Part shown: positions 24,039-38,300 of the stretch, in pieces
Layout: each line of letters opens with the position of its first letter
Position numbering within the stretch: the stretch's first letter is position 1
From: Trogon surrucura
Taxonomy: Eukaryota > Chordata > Aves > Trogoniformes > Trogonidae
Direction of reading: 5' to 3'
DNA length: 64,000 bases
NCBI GenBank assembly: GCA_020746105.1
Contig: CM036643.1
Coordinates: 1,600,419 to 1,664,418 of the forward strand
Translations under genes and position numbers: made by a program
Notes under the pieces: model-generated
The model's database searches: none
Told to the model about the DNA's origin: nothing
What the model saw: only the letters and a program-made list of their open reading frames with translations

Positions 24039-27000
24039 TTTTCCCTCCTCTCAGCGGGTATCTCAGCCACTGTGAAGGGGCAGATGGGCACGGAGACCCA
24101 ACGGGGCATCACCTGCTGCGCAGCCTGCGATGGATCCCACCCAGGAGGATTGGCCCAGGAGGAGGAGAATGAGGAAGGAGTTGCCACCACATTGCTGCTC
24201 CATAGAGTGGCTCGGGAAAAAAATCTGTGCTTGGCCAAGGAAGAGGGAGAAACGAGGGGGATGGTTGATATCTCCTCCTTCGGTAGAAGCGAATGCTATT
24301 AAGGACAGAGCTGTCAGGGAGATCTGCTTTCTTCTCCTCCCGTTTCTTCTTTCCTTCTTGCCTTTCTTCTTTCTGTCACCTCACAGCTCCGTTCCACCGC
24401 ACGTACCCTTTCAGAGAGGCGCTTCCCTGCAGTCCCAGGGGAATCTCTAAACCTGACAACATGGTGAGAAACCGCTGGAGGCGACTAAACTCACATTCTT
24501 CTTTGAGGATTACACTCTGCAGGAGAGCTCCTCTTGCACTCTCCTCTTCTGCGGGAATTTGCAGGCAGCCTCCTGCCAATAAGTGTGATGTGTAGGAAAA
24601 AAAAAGACTTTAGCCAATTTTGCCTATACTTCTGGAGCTGACATATTATTTAAAAATGGTTCGATCGAGCTTTTTGTTATAGAAGGACAGAATGCAGAGG
24701 TAGGTACTATATCCCCCCAGTTAATGAGATTTGTCCTATTGATTTTAATGTGGGCGATTTCACTGGCTTCAGGTGAAACTCCACCTTATTCATCTGCTGG
24801 GTCATGGCCAGATGATGCAGCATCTTATAGGATCTGGCCCTTAAATATGACAACTAGCCACAGTCAGTGCAGGAATCCAGCCCTTTCTGTAGTGCTACTC
24901 TCGAGATTATGCTGGGGGTTTTATTGCTATTATTTTAGGCAGAGTGCCCGAAAGGGAACAGCATGATTAATATTCAGGGAACAAATCCAAAGGTAATGGT
25001 CCCCACAAGCTGGGGTCCAGGGAAGCTGACAGCTCGGTTTTCTGGGTAGCCAGGTGGAACTGCTGATTTCTGGGCTGCACTTTGGATAAGCTGCCAGCAA
25101 CATTTAGGGATGGATTTAGGATCACAGCTGTTTACCCACACAGCTCACAGAAAGGGACTGCTAACCCTGTTTCTATGCCATCAGTGCTGTGGAGGGGGTC
25201 CTGCTTTCCCAGGAGGTGCAGACGTGACCCCCCTGCACCCCCTGGTTACCTTACATCCTGGCAGAAAACCGTGTGCGTACCCAAAATTGCCTCCTGCCTA
25301 TGTGCTTTGAGCACAAACGTGGATCCAAGTTGCCTTTCTGACAGCAGGCATCCATAGATACGTGTAACGTGCCTCACCTTCCCTTGGCCGGGACTGATGG
25401 ATGTGGGGCCAGAGAGGTCGGGAGGGCAATAGTGCCCTGAGCAATGGGACAGCCCAGGGATGGGTGCAAGCTCCAGGTGCTGAGCTGCCTCCAGCACCTC
25501 CCAGCTCGCTCTGGCTGGGGATGTGGCAGCACATCGGCTCTGCAGCTTCTGGTGCCCTCCCCTGGCTCTCTGCCGCACTGTTCACACTTGATGCCAATCT
25601 TTGCAGCTACTGGTCAGCACTTGCAGGTTTTCAGCAAAGCAGGAGGGGAAAGTTGCTCCTTGTCCTACATTTTAGGTGGCTGTGGGTTTTCATTTTTGTG
25701 AACAGTTCAGGACCTCAGAGGGCCTCTCTATGTTACATTATTCTCCCTCGATTTTTTTTCTTGGTATATTTATTTCACCTTTTACCACTAGCTTACCATT
25801 CTTCTTCTCCTTTCCCCTCTGTATCTTGGTTTAAACTCATCCTCTCTTAGCTAAGGCTAAGATCAGGGTTTTTTTTTTAAGAAACACCCTCATAACTCTT
25901 CTACGAGTGCTGCCTGGGAGCAGCAGTGAGGCCCCAATCTCCCTGTCGGATACTCTCCAACAGACACCATCACATTTGCAGAGAAGCACAGAGGATCGTG
26001 AGCTATTCTTGAGCAAAGGGGATCCATTCTGCCCAGTGCTCAGCATCAGTCCTGGCCCTAGTGCTGGAGGAAGCCGAGTGTTGCTCTTCCTGACTCCAGA
26101 ACGAGCAATGAATGTGAATTTGCATTCAGCTCCATCAGCATTTCTGCTGAGGAGAAACCTCACACTTCTCTGGGCTGGGATGTTTGATGATCTGAACAAG
26201 ACTGATTTCTAATTAATACGGCTCAGGAAGAAAACTTCCCAAAGAGCAGGATTTCCTACGGTCACTTGCAATAGCGCTCCTGTTCCATCTACTGTAGCCA
26301 TCTGCTGCTGTCCATTGCAAGGGGCAGGACACTGGTTTTAGTGGGATGTTGACAGTTTGTTTGTTTGGTTTTTTTTTAACTAACATATCTCTAAATTCAT
26401 TCAAAGGTTTCAATACTTTTTGCTTATGGGAATGGAGGGAGTCAGAACAGAGGGTCCTTCTCGTAGGGCCATGAAATACTTCATGTTCCCCTGCGGCCAG
26501 AAAACAAGCTCTGTAACTGCTAAAGGATCTGGAGAAAGTTTGCTGGGTACTTTGTAAATAAATATTCAGCCTCTGCCTTGAAAGAACTGGGCAGCAACAC
26601 TGGGCTCTGAACAGGAGACGCTTTGGGATACTGTATGACAAGGTGTACATCACACTGTCAGCAAGCACAGTGATCTGCCTGAATCTGCTCCTCCTGGGAC
26701 TTGTAAAAGCTTTCCACGGTAGGTGGAAAAAGGACAGTTTCCACTCAGCCTGGCAGCTCCCGACAGAGTCAGCTCCCATGGGAATACAATCAATCCTTCA
26801 TGGACAGGAGTTCAGAAAGCGAGAGAAGAATTTGGGTATTTTCTTCGAGAGCAACATGACAACGTGGTCTTACATTATTCATCGGACACTCCTGCCAGTG
26901 CACGCCACACAGGAGATTGATTAGTCTATGCTATGCTTTAAATTCTGAGGCTGCCTATGCAAGGGGAATAACAATTAGGCTCTTGTAAATGTTAAAAAAA

Positions 27001-30000
27001 GAAATGTCTTAACACTAATTAAACCTATTTATCTTTCACAGAGCAGTTAACATCCCAAGAAAAGGTATCACAGGGAAACAGTGTGTCTTTTCATCAAATG
27101 ATTTTCCTGAATGTAAGGGCCTCTCCTTTACAAATTACATGATGAAAGAGCAGATGGCACATGAAGATGAAAAAAAAGCCTGACTTGCCCCCTCTGTGAT
27201 CTCAGAAGTGAGGCAGCTCAGCTGAACAGCATCATTAATATTTAAGGGAAGAGCAAGGCTTCAGCAGGACCCAGGGCTGCCTGCGACGCAGTAACACAAG
27301 GACAGTCCATTCCAGCAGGACGTGATGGTCCTTTGGGCTGGAGGACACCTGCCCCACCGAACAGGGGTCTTGTACCCATCAGCAAGCTGAGCGCCAACAA
27401 CCTTGTGCTCGTGAAGGCACAACCAGGCTGACAACGTGGTGACTGTGAAGAGGACCAAAGCCCTGCACTCACGGACGGTGGGGGCGTCCAGCCTTCCCAG
27501 TGACGGCAGGCCAGTGGTGACCGGGGCTCGAGCTCCGCCTGGGTCTGCTGCTCAGCTCCTACCCGCGATGGTGCTGACGGGTGCTGCACAGCCAGGGAGG
27601 GTTGTGTCCCCTGTGGTATCTCAGTAGGTCACACAGCCCCACGCTAAATGAATAGTCAAGCAACAATCAGAAGGTGAGGAGACACGAGAATCACCTGCGT
27701 GTATTTGGACAGAAGCCACTGTGCTGGGTCACTACCACAACCACGAGCTTGTCCCGTGGGTAGAGATGCCCATAGCTGTGGGACCTGGCATGGGAACAAC
27801 TGGAACGACTGCTCCAACACTGCCAGGCTGCTGAGGATGGCACAAAGAGGTCAGATGCCCATGTCCTGGCAGTGCAGGGCTCAGTGCCCTGTGAGCACAG
27901 GGGAGGTGTCTAGCAGACCCTCTTCCTCCTAGCCCTCGAAGTCCAGCTATCGGAGGCCGCCAGCCTTATTGCAGGTCTTTCCAAGGACTTGTAACCAACA
28001 ACATCTGACTTCAAGAGCCTGGAGCAGAGGTGACCTCCGCTGATAAAAGTGCTGACTGAGGCAGGACCATGCCTGCGTGCTGCCCGCATTGTCACCTTTG
28101 TCATGCTGCATCCCTAACTGAAAGCTCCAAGAGCCCAGGGGAAGGCAAGGCAAGAGACAAGTCAGCAAATGAAAAGGGGCTGCTCTGTTCCCTTTGTGCC
28201 AACATCTCCGCTCAGCCTTTTTTTTTTCAAGAGCACAAGTATTTGAAAGGCACTGCCTGCAGTGGCGACCTCCAAATCATAGATGTGGCCTGGAGGTGAC
28301 TGGCTGTTTGCTGCAATGTTCCTGATGACGTGGGTGGGAGAGCGGGTCTGGAAGAGAAAGGGGAGGTGCAGCAGCAGGAAAGAGCTCCATGAGGAGCAGA
28401 GATGTTGAAAGAAATAAGGGAGGAAGAAGTCATGTAAGTAGGCAGAGCTGGATGTTAAAGAAGAGCCTAAACTTTGGTGTCAGGAGCAGCAGGGTGTACA
28501 GGGGGACGACACTTGACAGGCTTGATGCAGAAAAAGCTTTGAAAAGTTTAGTACCCAGTGAAAGGGTGAATAAAAACCAGTCTGGAGGGATTGCTGAGGG
28601 ATGAGAAAGGACAGGAACGCAGGCAGTGACTGAGTATCACTTTTAGATAAAAGGAGTTAGGAGAGCGTCTGCTCCTCAGTGGGCTGGGACCATGTTCATG
28701 AAACTCTGGGCACGCTGGCACTCTAGACCAAGGACTGTCAGAAGATGAAACTAAAAGATTAAACCTGCTGCATTTACACCCATCCCCTGTTCTGGATTTG
28801 AACAGATAGGTTTGGCGTGTTTCCCTGGCCCAACCTGCGATGAGAGGTCGCACCGAGACCGTCCCTGTAGGTACACAGAGATGCCCTTTTGATCATTTGA
28901 GCCCCTGGACCAGTTAATCTGCAAAAACCTGAACTGGCTTGTAAAGATAGAGTATTCTCTGCACACACAAAGCCAAGTGGCTGTAAAACAAGGAACGTGT
29001 TATTTTCAGAGAACACAAATTTATCTGCTATTTATTCAGGGTGTTGATCTTCAAAGTCTCACGCTGGCTTCTTACCATCAACTTGCTAATCGTTGTGGAG
29101 TGCCTGGGAACGACGTCTTCGCTGGTGTGATACCACAGCATAATTTTAACGGAAATTTAATGCAAATTTTGTGATTTCTTTTGCACAAGCTGATAAGGTT
29201 CGCATTTCACACAAGCCAATAAGGTTCACCTTTCCTGTCCAGGCTTTTTCCTGAAACAAAATGACTACATTAACCTCGGGGTGTCATCTTCTGAAGATGA
29301 GTTTTGTCGTTTGTTATGTCGTTAAACTCCACACTGATCTAGTATCAAATTTTTGTCTTGAAATTATAACCATGACAAACTGCAACAGCTATCAAGGCCA
29401 TCGTCAAAAGTCCATCTGGACTATTTCCGCTTAAATGCAACGTTCCAAATAGTAAATTTGTTCCTAGAAAGAAAACTCCTTGGCTCTGTGTTGAAGAACC
29501 GTGTCAGGAAATGGATCCTGACTTGATTATATTATTATTATGAAAAAGAGGTAGGGACATTTGAAAAATTCCAACTGAATCTCATGCTTCAAAGGCAACA
29601 CAGCTCTTTGCAGGTGTAGGAAAGGATTCCTCCTCCCCAATGCACCACCACGTTTTCAAGGGATGTATCAGATGTTTTCATGAACTTTGCAGGCCTGACC
29701 CTTGTCTTGGTTGGTTCCAGACCCCAGGATGCTACAACTGAGAAAGCACAAGCAGGGAAAGGACTGGCAGCACCAAAATTTCCTGAATGTTTGCTTTGAC
29801 TAAAGCAGTTTTTTTTACGTTCTGGCCAGGCTGCAGTTTGGCTTAGTTTGCAGCAGACAAATGCGCAGTTACAATGTGAGCAGGGCAGATGAAAACAGGC
29901 CATAACAATAGAGGAAGAACCAGCAGTTGCTCCTTTCCCACCACTGATGCTAGTACAACTCGTGGCATTTACCAGCAGAGATTTGGGTGGCCAGGAGGGA

Positions 30001-30943
30001 CAGTGCCTTTCAGGAGGTGGCGTGCAAGGTGAAGGAGTCTGCTTTCACCAGGTTCCCACAGCTGTAAATCTCCTTCTGATGACACAAACTCATCCAAGCA
30101 CAAACACAGCTCACCGCAGGATTTCCCAAGCCTTCCGCTCGGTGCTATGATACTCCGGGCTAAACAAACTTCCCGCCTGCTGCCATCATTTCAACACTTC
30201 GAGGACAAAGTTCAGGTGGAGGCAGCTGAACCTGGCACCTTGTCTTTTCTGCAGACCGAGACACTCCCGCTGATGGAATAAGCTCATTTTTCACATCCGC
30301 CTTCTGCCGGCCGGCCGCGCTCTTGCCTCTGCTCCTCCCTGCGTTCAGGATCAGGAGAAGGTCAGGAAAGCGAGTGAAAAGGGATCTCTCCTTGTAGGGC
30401 TGGTGTTCAGCTCACAAATGTGCATTTCAACTCTCGAGATAATGGAAACCAGCTCAGCCCCTAGAAAGGCCAAAGGCAGCTTCCCTCTGTTAGCTAGGAA
30501 ACAACTGTTAAATATCATCCCGCATCACCTACAAAGTTACGTGGAAACCTACTGGGATAAGGTTCTGAGCAATGTTGCCAGTAGAGCAGAAACCACTATG
30601 AACCTTCGATAATTGGTGCTGACCCATTGTAATTATGAAATTTGTTCCAGAAAGCACATAGAAAGGTCGTGATGTGGTCTGTATCTGCACCCTCATCTGC
30701 CTGGCTCAGTACAAATATAAAATTAATCAGAAAAGCTTTTAGAAATTCACATAATTCAATTAGACCATCAGAGAGATGATCTAATCATTTCAGTTCAATT
30801 ATTCAGACTAGGGCAAGCTCAAATCTTTCATGTTACCTAAACTGGAAGCCTCCTGCTGTGCTGGGCCTCTGGTAGCAACCTGCTCATCTAAGGAAGAGAT
30901 TCGTTTGCACTTTATTGCTCCTTTCCAGTTTAAATAGTTCTTA
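24039..30943. other. Non-coding; composition changes near 28-30 kb
   Basis: No gene or transposable element recognised. Base composition moves from GC-rich with many overlapping frames to AT-rich with few frames in the last 2 kb of this stretch. Confidence 0.45.
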
Positions 30944-31007
30944 TCTTTTGGATAAGAATATTCTCTAAGAACACGTTCTTCTCTTTTGGATAAGAATATC
31001 CTCTAAG
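30944..31007. repeat. 26-bp direct repeat, 38-bp period
   Basis: TCTTTTGGATAAGAATATTC... at 30944-30969 recurs with one mismatch at 30982-31007. The 12 bp between hold AACACGTTCTTC. It is a simple local duplication with no coding potential. Confidence 0.85.
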
Positions 31008-33892
31008 TCTGATATTAACCAGAAGGGAAAAAAACCCCAACCCCTACCCTGGACACCACAGAGGGCAGGAGCAGAGGAGCTGGGGTTCCTGCAGGCAAGG
31101 GTAGACACAGCCGCTGGCTCCGTGCCGTCTCCTGCCTCCCGCGGAGGAGCATTTTGGAAGAGGCCCCTTTGCCCACTTCGAGTTGGTATCACGGGATTTC
31201 ATAATGACGACGCCTCTGTGTTCCCTCTTCCTGCTCTTCTTGCTCATTTTAAGCTTCTCCATCCTCACCGCGTTCTGCTCCTGTCCTTTCACGTGTCCCC
31301 CACAAACCCAAATGCGAGGTGGTTTTCCCACCGTTTGCTTGTCCGGCAGGGCTTTTGCTGGGCTCCCTGGGAGATCAGCTGTACACGCACACCTTCTAAC
31401 TCTTCCCCTGTCCCCTAAAAGGACCCAGGATCTGACCTTCAGCAAACCCTTTTCTCCCAGCCCTGCTGTGTCTCATTCCTGACTCAGCCTACGCCCATAG
31501 ACTTGGTCTCCCGTCCATCACACGTGTTGCTTTGGGGTTAAGGGCTTGTGCTGACACCCTGACTCTATCACGTGCTTGGTTTCTAGACACAAAACGCTCT
31601 GAGCAATGTGTCACTGCTACTCCTTTTGAAGCTGCCCTGCAGTGAATACATCCTCCCTGAGAACAAACCCGCTGGAACAAGAGGATGAAGGGTGTCCAGA
31701 CGAGCCTCTCAACCCACAGCCTCACCCCTGAAACCACCTCAAAGATACAGAGAGTTTAGCCTTTACCAAACTGAGCTACGAGCATGCTGCTCACACTGCC
31801 CTTGGCTACTGTTCTTGGGCAAGTCCCAGCCAGCAGCACTGATGGCCAGATCCGAGGAGAAGGAGAAGGAAGGAGCATCTGAGAGACAGTTGGCCGAGGC
31901 ACCGTTTATGCTCCCGTTTGCTCACTTTGTCTCAGAGACTTCCAAAAATCCTCTCGCTCCAGCAAAGCAGACACAGTGCAAGCTGCTGAAGGAATCCTGG
32001 AGGACGTGGCAACACTAAGTTGAGTCCTTCACACATAAATACGCTCTATCTGCACGGGTCCACGTGGGTTTTTCTCCTACCCTCGTTTATTCTAGGGACC
32101 ACTGATGAAGAGAAGGAGGCTCAAAGCTGCTCAGATGAGAGCCACGTGGTGGTGTCTGGGTCGTGTCGTTGAACAGCTCCACAGAGAGAAGTGCTCTCAT
32201 TGATCAGAAATTACTCCAGAGATTTAAAAAAAACCCCAAAATGAAGACTTAAGAGGCAAACTTTGAGCACAGAAAGAGATTAGCAGCTCTATATCCTAAC
32301 AATTTGTGCAAGAGGCGGGATTACTGCATATATTTAGTGATGATCTATAGAAGACAGTGAACAGCGGATGTCAGAAAATTACGGCTTACAGGAAATTTAT
32401 TTAGACGTGAGAGAATTCTGAATAGTCCCAGATATGAAAGGATTTTGAGGAGCTTTGGAAGGATAGTAAAAAGATCAGCTGGGCAATAGGATGGCAGATT
32501 AAAGTCAGTGCAATGTGATGCATATGAGAAGAAACGGTTTGAACTATTCCTGGCCTTCACGCATTGTAAATCAACTAAAAGGCCTTGGTGCCACTGTAAA
32601 AAGCTCATTAAGAAGCATTTGCTCAGCAAAGCGTTCTGACCAGAAAAGCAGTAAGACATCAGGATATTTAAATATAGGTTTTATGTGATGATGAAAATAT
32701 TATAGTGTCGTATATTACATCAGTGATGATACCTCTTCATCTTCAAACAATGTGTTCAATTCAGTTCTGTTCCCCTCATTCGGAAAATATATATCAAATT
32801 CAAAGAGCGCAAGAAGAAATGCTAAGCACTTGGAAGATTTCCATGTGAAAAGAGGCTGCTTGGACTATTCCAACTTTAAATAAGAAATCAGTAAGGGAAA
32901 AAAACCTGAATTTCATTCACTAATGAATGGTGTGGTAAAAGAAAAAAAATGTTCCAAAATACTGTGCTGTATTGCTTCCAGAATAAGGAGGCACTGATAC
33001 AAATTCAAATAACCTTTTTATGCCAAGCCCCTTTAAAACTCAGATGAAGTACTTTCGATCCAGAAACTCATTAGGACAATATGGTAATTGGGGGTCTAGA
33101 AGTCAGTGAGATTCCAGAAAGAGTTACCTCCTCTTCCCAACTTTACAAATTCTTGTCAGATTCTCAGTTCTCCGCGAGACTCCAGGACTATTTCTTGAGC
33201 TCACACTCCTAATATCCGGCTGTACCTGGCATTTTAGACAACTCACCAACATATTGTCTCCGGGAAACATCCAGAAAAGCTTCTGTAATATCAAGTCTAG
33301 TAAATCTAGGCTGCTGTTATCTGCCTGACAGTTCAGCAACCAACGTAACAATTAAGGCGTGTGAAATTCAATTCACACACACATCCTTATTTCAAGAAAT
33401 TTCAGGTAATTCCCTAACCTCCAACTACTGGTTTTAAAACCTCAAGGAAAAAAATACAAAATCCATCACACTCCAGCTCCAGATGCCCGAGAGGAAAGCC
33501 AGCCACATGCTTGGGAACCCTTAAAACCACTCTGTGGGGAGGCCAGTGGTCACCACAGGTTCTGCAGGGGACACCTTCACTGCATTGCGAGGGGCCTCAA
33601 GGCCAGCCTCAAGGTGAAATTCATCCTCCAGTCTAGATTTTGGTTCTTAGGAGTGAGCTTTGCACCCAGTTCAGAGCAAATGGGTAGACATGAGAGCTAC
33701 CCCAAATATGTCCTGCATTTAAAGGATGCTCCAGCTAGTAGCAGCTGCACAAGAAGCCGATCTGGCCAGGACAGGCGTGAGCGAGCTGTGGGCACTTGCA
33801 GGGATGTGATGTCTGTCAGACAAGATGGTCACAAGCACTACCTGGAAGTTTTCGCTCCTCCTCTGCTGTGAGTCACAGTCTCCTGAATTCCT
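31008..33892. other. Non-coding, nothing recognised
   Basis: AT-rich intergenic or intronic sequence. Frames such as 31183-31482 (plus, with a chance hydrophobic run) have no supporting signals. Confidence 0.5.
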
Positions 33893-34030
33893 GTCCCTGA
33901 AGGGGTTTGAGGAGAGGCTGGATGTGGCACTTGGTGCCCTGGTCTGGCCCATGTGGGGGTGTTGGGGCATGGGCTGGGCTGGATGATCTCCAAGGGCTTT
34001 GCCAGCCTCGACAATTCTGTGATTCTGTGA
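33893..34030 (+). mobile_element. CR1 LINE 3' end
   Basis: CCTGAAGGGGTTTGAGGAGA, GGATGTGGCACTTGGTGCCC and a final ATTCTGTGATTCTGTGA mark a CR1 3' UTR of a different subfamily from the copy at 34605. It is 5' truncated, about 138 bp. Confidence 0.8.
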
Positions 34031-34604
34031 AGGCAGAAGAAACCCACAGGTGGTTGAAGTTCAGTTTCCCTTCCAGAGCCATGAGCCCTGAACTCAAGCA
34101 TTCCCAAAACCAGCCAGCTCAGGCTGACCATAAACAGCAACAAAAAGTCCTCTTCTTGTGGGTGGGATTGCTCCAGAGCTCGGAAGTGATGGGTAAAAGC
34201 TGTGACAGAGGCAGTGGCATTACAGAAGAAAGTCCCAAGTGTTTCAGTTCGAGCCAAAACTCATAAATCCTTACAAGAATATTTCTTTTTTTGCAAACTT
34301 GCCCATATTTTTTCTAGACAATCCTTAAGTATTAGTACTACAGATTTTAGTTCTCAAAGAAAAATCCACACCTCTCAGGACCAGAAAACTACAGTGACAT
34401 GACATTTCAAACTCAGTTTTCCTCCCTGCCAGTCTACAGACTAATATGGAGAGAAATCATCGTGAAGGAGAAAAACATAAATTAAAATACGGTCTTTGTG
34501 GGCCAGCCCCCAATAACATTGGTTAGGAACATATGGCAAGAGGCAAAAAAGGGCAAAGCGAAGGAAAGGGCAGAAACCAGCTGGGCTGTGATACTCTGCC
34601 CACT
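34031..34604. other. Spacer between two CR1 copies
   Basis: AT-rich, with no recognisable feature. It separates two same-strand CR1 copies of different subfamilies, which are therefore separate insertions. Confidence 0.5.
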
Positions 34605-35346
34605 TCAGTTTGGTAAATGTTTCCCCCAGAGCACAAATACAAACTGGGCACAGAGTGGGTTGACAGTAGCCCTGAAGAGAAGGATTTGGGGGTGTTGACT
34701 GATAAGAAGCTCAACGTGAGCCGGCAGTGCACTCATGCAGCCCAGAAGGCCAACCGCATCCTGGGATGGATCAGGAGAAGCGTAGCCAGCAGGGCAAGAG
34801 AGGTGATTTGACTCTTCCTTTTTACTCTGCTCTTGTGAGACCCCACCTCAAATACTGCGTCCAGTTCTGGTGTCCCCACCATAAGAGGGACATAGAACTG
34901 TTGGAGCGTGTTCAGAGGAGGCCACAAAGATGATCCAGGGGCTGGAGTAGCTCTGCTACAAGGACAGGCTGAGGGAGCTGGGATTGTTCAGTCTTGAAAA
35001 GAGAAGACTTTGGGGGGACCTAAGAGCTGCCTTCCAATACCTGAAGGGATCCTACAGGAAGGCTGGGAAGGGACTTTTGACAAGAGTGTCCACTGAAGGG
35101 GAAATGAGTTTTAGTTGAAGGAGAATAGATTTAGATTAGCTCTTAGGAAGAAATTCTTCAGTACGAGGGTGGCAAGACTTTGGAATAAATTGCCCAGAGA
35201 GGTTGTAGCTGCCCCCTCCCTGGAGGTGTTCAAGGTCAGGTTGGACAGAGTTGAGAGGTGTCCCTGCCCATGACAGGGAGGTTGGATTAGATGATCTCTA
35301 AGGTCCCTTCCGGTCTGGGCCATTCTAGGATTCTATGATTCTACGA
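34605..35346 (+). mobile_element. CR1 LINE, about 740 bp, ORF2 end plus 3' UTR
   Basis: The plus strand encodes broken pieces of the C-terminal ORF2 region: [47 protein letters not shown] and LLERVQRR, interrupted by stops and frameshifts. The 3' UTR ends at 35346 in ATTCTATGATTCTACGA. It is a dead 5'-truncated copy. Its last 97 bp closely match the tail of the SINE at 56104-56282. Confidence 0.92.
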
Positions 35347-38300
35347 ATATTGGGCATCGCTGCTCTGACCTCTGCTTCCTCAGAGAAGAAGAAACACAAG
35401 CAAAAAAAGGGTGTGAAGAAGACGTTGGCCAAGTGCCCTGAAGATGAGCAGCATCATACCTTGCACTGATCCGGCCAAGCTTGCCACCCCGCTGTCTTCA
35501 ACTGGGTATTACTGGAAACCAGTCTTGAAAAGGAGCCACTCCCTTTGCCCTTTACTAGAACAGTGTATAACACACCTGCCTGTGGCAGATGGAGTCATGA
35601 ACTGAAATCTTAGCTCAAATAGCTGGAACCAAAAGCTCATTTACCGAAACCGAGTTTCCCTGTCATATCTGCAGGGAGGGCAGGAAGGGGAACTGCCAAT
35701 CTGAGATGAGGAATGTCGGTGGAGACTTCTGCGAGGAACCTGAGGCACTTCTGCCAGCAAAATGCATGTCCCTTAACGCACAAAGTTTTCAGAGTTTTAA
35801 AAGCAACACCGATGAAACAGCTCTGTCTTCAGACTCTATCCGTGACATTTTACAGATTTCAGAAATTGTTTGTGAGCACTTGGCACTACCCAATCAGAGT
35901 CTGGGGCTTGAAATGTTTAGTGCATTAAGACTACACCTACGGGAAAAGTGAAATGTCTGTTTCCTTGGAAATTCTGTAATTTCAAACTCAATTTTCCTTC
36001 CAGCGTGGAGTGCGATGTCATATTTAGAAATCCAGCACAAAATCAAGTGTTTAAAAAGTTTTTAAAAGTTACCTAAAGCACTCTGTTGTCATTTTGACAG
36101 GCTTCTTTTCTATTCTTATTGCAATTTATTACATCAAGTAATAATTTCCATAGCAAAACTTATTTTGAAAGGAAAAATGGAAATGCAAAGTTCTTGTCAT
36201 TTTAAAATGGAACATTTCAGCCTTATTTGCATGTTTGACCTTGCATTCAGAATATAATGGGCAAAATCCAATACAATTCTAGTGAAAGCTTAGACTTCAA
36301 TAAAAAATCATTTTCTAAGAGGACCATGTATGAGAATGATGACCAGCTACAGCACGACTCTGTTGTTCTGATCCCACTCGGTCCTTCTTGCGATCCTTTG
36401 CCTTAGCTTTGATGTCACGTCAGCAATGGTACGAGGTGGACGAGCCCTCCTTGGAGTTAGGCAGGTGACGCTCACCTCAAATCTTACATACGCTTAGTAA
36501 TCACCAACGAAGGTCACAAGGTTTTGACCACCCCAAAGAAGCTCTGAGCTGGATAGACCCAGGGAATGAAACATCTGGGTGGTGTGAGATGGCCTGGGAG
36601 CAGGTGGACGAGTTAAATTTGTTCACGTTAGGGCAGTCTTAAACTTTGATGAATTCCCTTTTTGGAGAAATCCTATGAAAACCACTTTAACATGAGACAT
36701 TTCCACTACTAACTATTGTTTCTTTTTTTTTTTTTTTTTAATTTAGACATCTCAGGTGTGATAGGAAGCTGTTTCTTCAAGCTTGCTGTAGTCCAAGTTC
36801 TATTTTCAAGAGCAACAACCCATGCTATCCTAATTAAACTGGTGGAAAATAGATGTGCAAACCAAGAAGATCCTTAGAATTATGGATTTTACCTTTCTTC
36901 AGTTAATGAAAGGTGATCTCACTGACCCTGCTTTACAGCTTTACTGGGCTGTACTGAGACTTACACGTGTTTACATTACTGCAGCACAACCAGCCACGCA
37001 GCTGACTTGGGGCATATCTTGACTTTGCAGGCTCTGAACCTGGCAAAACTTGCTAAATCCTTTCGAATACTTCATTTCCACAAATATCTGCCAGCAGCAA
37101 ACCCCTAAAGGATGTCTTCTGCTGCACCACTTCTAAATGAGGAGGCTCACAAGAAAGAAAGACTGGAGTCCTCTCCAGATGAGGTCTCCCAGTTTCCTCT
37201 CCCTGCTGGGAATATCCCCCGCTGTAGCGGATAAGAGCTGGGTGCAGGAAGGAGAATCCGTTCTGCCTTTTGGTTTGGGTGGGGTTTTTTTTGCCTAGGA
37301 AAGGTGCACCTGCGTTTCACACAGCCAGGGCCTATGTGTGTGTGTGTTCAGGGTGAATGAGCAAGGAACCTGTAAATCCCCTGCAAAGCACACTTAGACT
37401 TTAAGTAAGGATGTGCTACTGGATCCCTGTATTCTGCTAAAGGAGATCCCAACACAGGGATCCCTCAGGCTCCTGCAATGACAAGAAAGCACACCTACCT
37501 GGTGTGCAGAAACACCCAAATCTGGAGACGTTCGTTATGAAAAAAAGCCCTTCTAAAGAATGCAATGTTAGAAATGCGGGTATACAGGATCCACACATAC
37601 CCTTGAACGCTTGACCTTGACATTAATGCTTCTCGCCACACCCCAAATGTATGGGCATCCAGTATAACTTCATACCGCAGGTGCTCTTCTTTCCTCTGGG
37701 CAACGACCCAGAGCGCCTCTCTCCGTCTGCTCTTTCCTTGTGTCGGCATTTCTCCTCCCAACCATCTCCCTTTATTATTCCCCTCTTAACCATCTGAGCA
37801 GAAAGCACCTTGGTCAAATCCAGAGCAGGCCAGTAGCAGGTCAGTAGTTCTAAAACAGAGAGTGTCTAGGTCTGGGTTTTGGTGTGACCCATCAGATAAA
37901 AAGGAGACACACACACAACCAAGAGATGTAGCTGGGCTTAGGAGTCACAGTTTTCAGTGAAAGCTCAGGGTCTGGTTTCAAGACCTCCACTACTACACAG
38001 TGCTCACACATCCACCAGCAAGTGCATTGCACAGCGTGCTTGTGCCGGAGGTAAGGCCAGCCCTTTCTGCAAAGAAGGTTTGGAAATGCACCTGCAAATG
38101 AGTTAATCTCATCCGTGGGATCGTGATCTGACAGAATTCCAGGCATTTTCTTTCAGAAAAGAACGTGCGGTTTTCTTTCTGAAAAAGTCCTTTGGACTCT
38201 TATTCAGTTACAGGATTTAGTCGTATTATTTACAGAGTGAAAGGAGGAAAAAGAACCACCCTGGAGCCCCTCCTCACGTTGGCTGAACTGTGCCAGCACT

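Noticed and set aside
26213-26779. 188-codon minus-strand frame
   Set aside because: No signals around it and no domain; expected by chance in this GC range.
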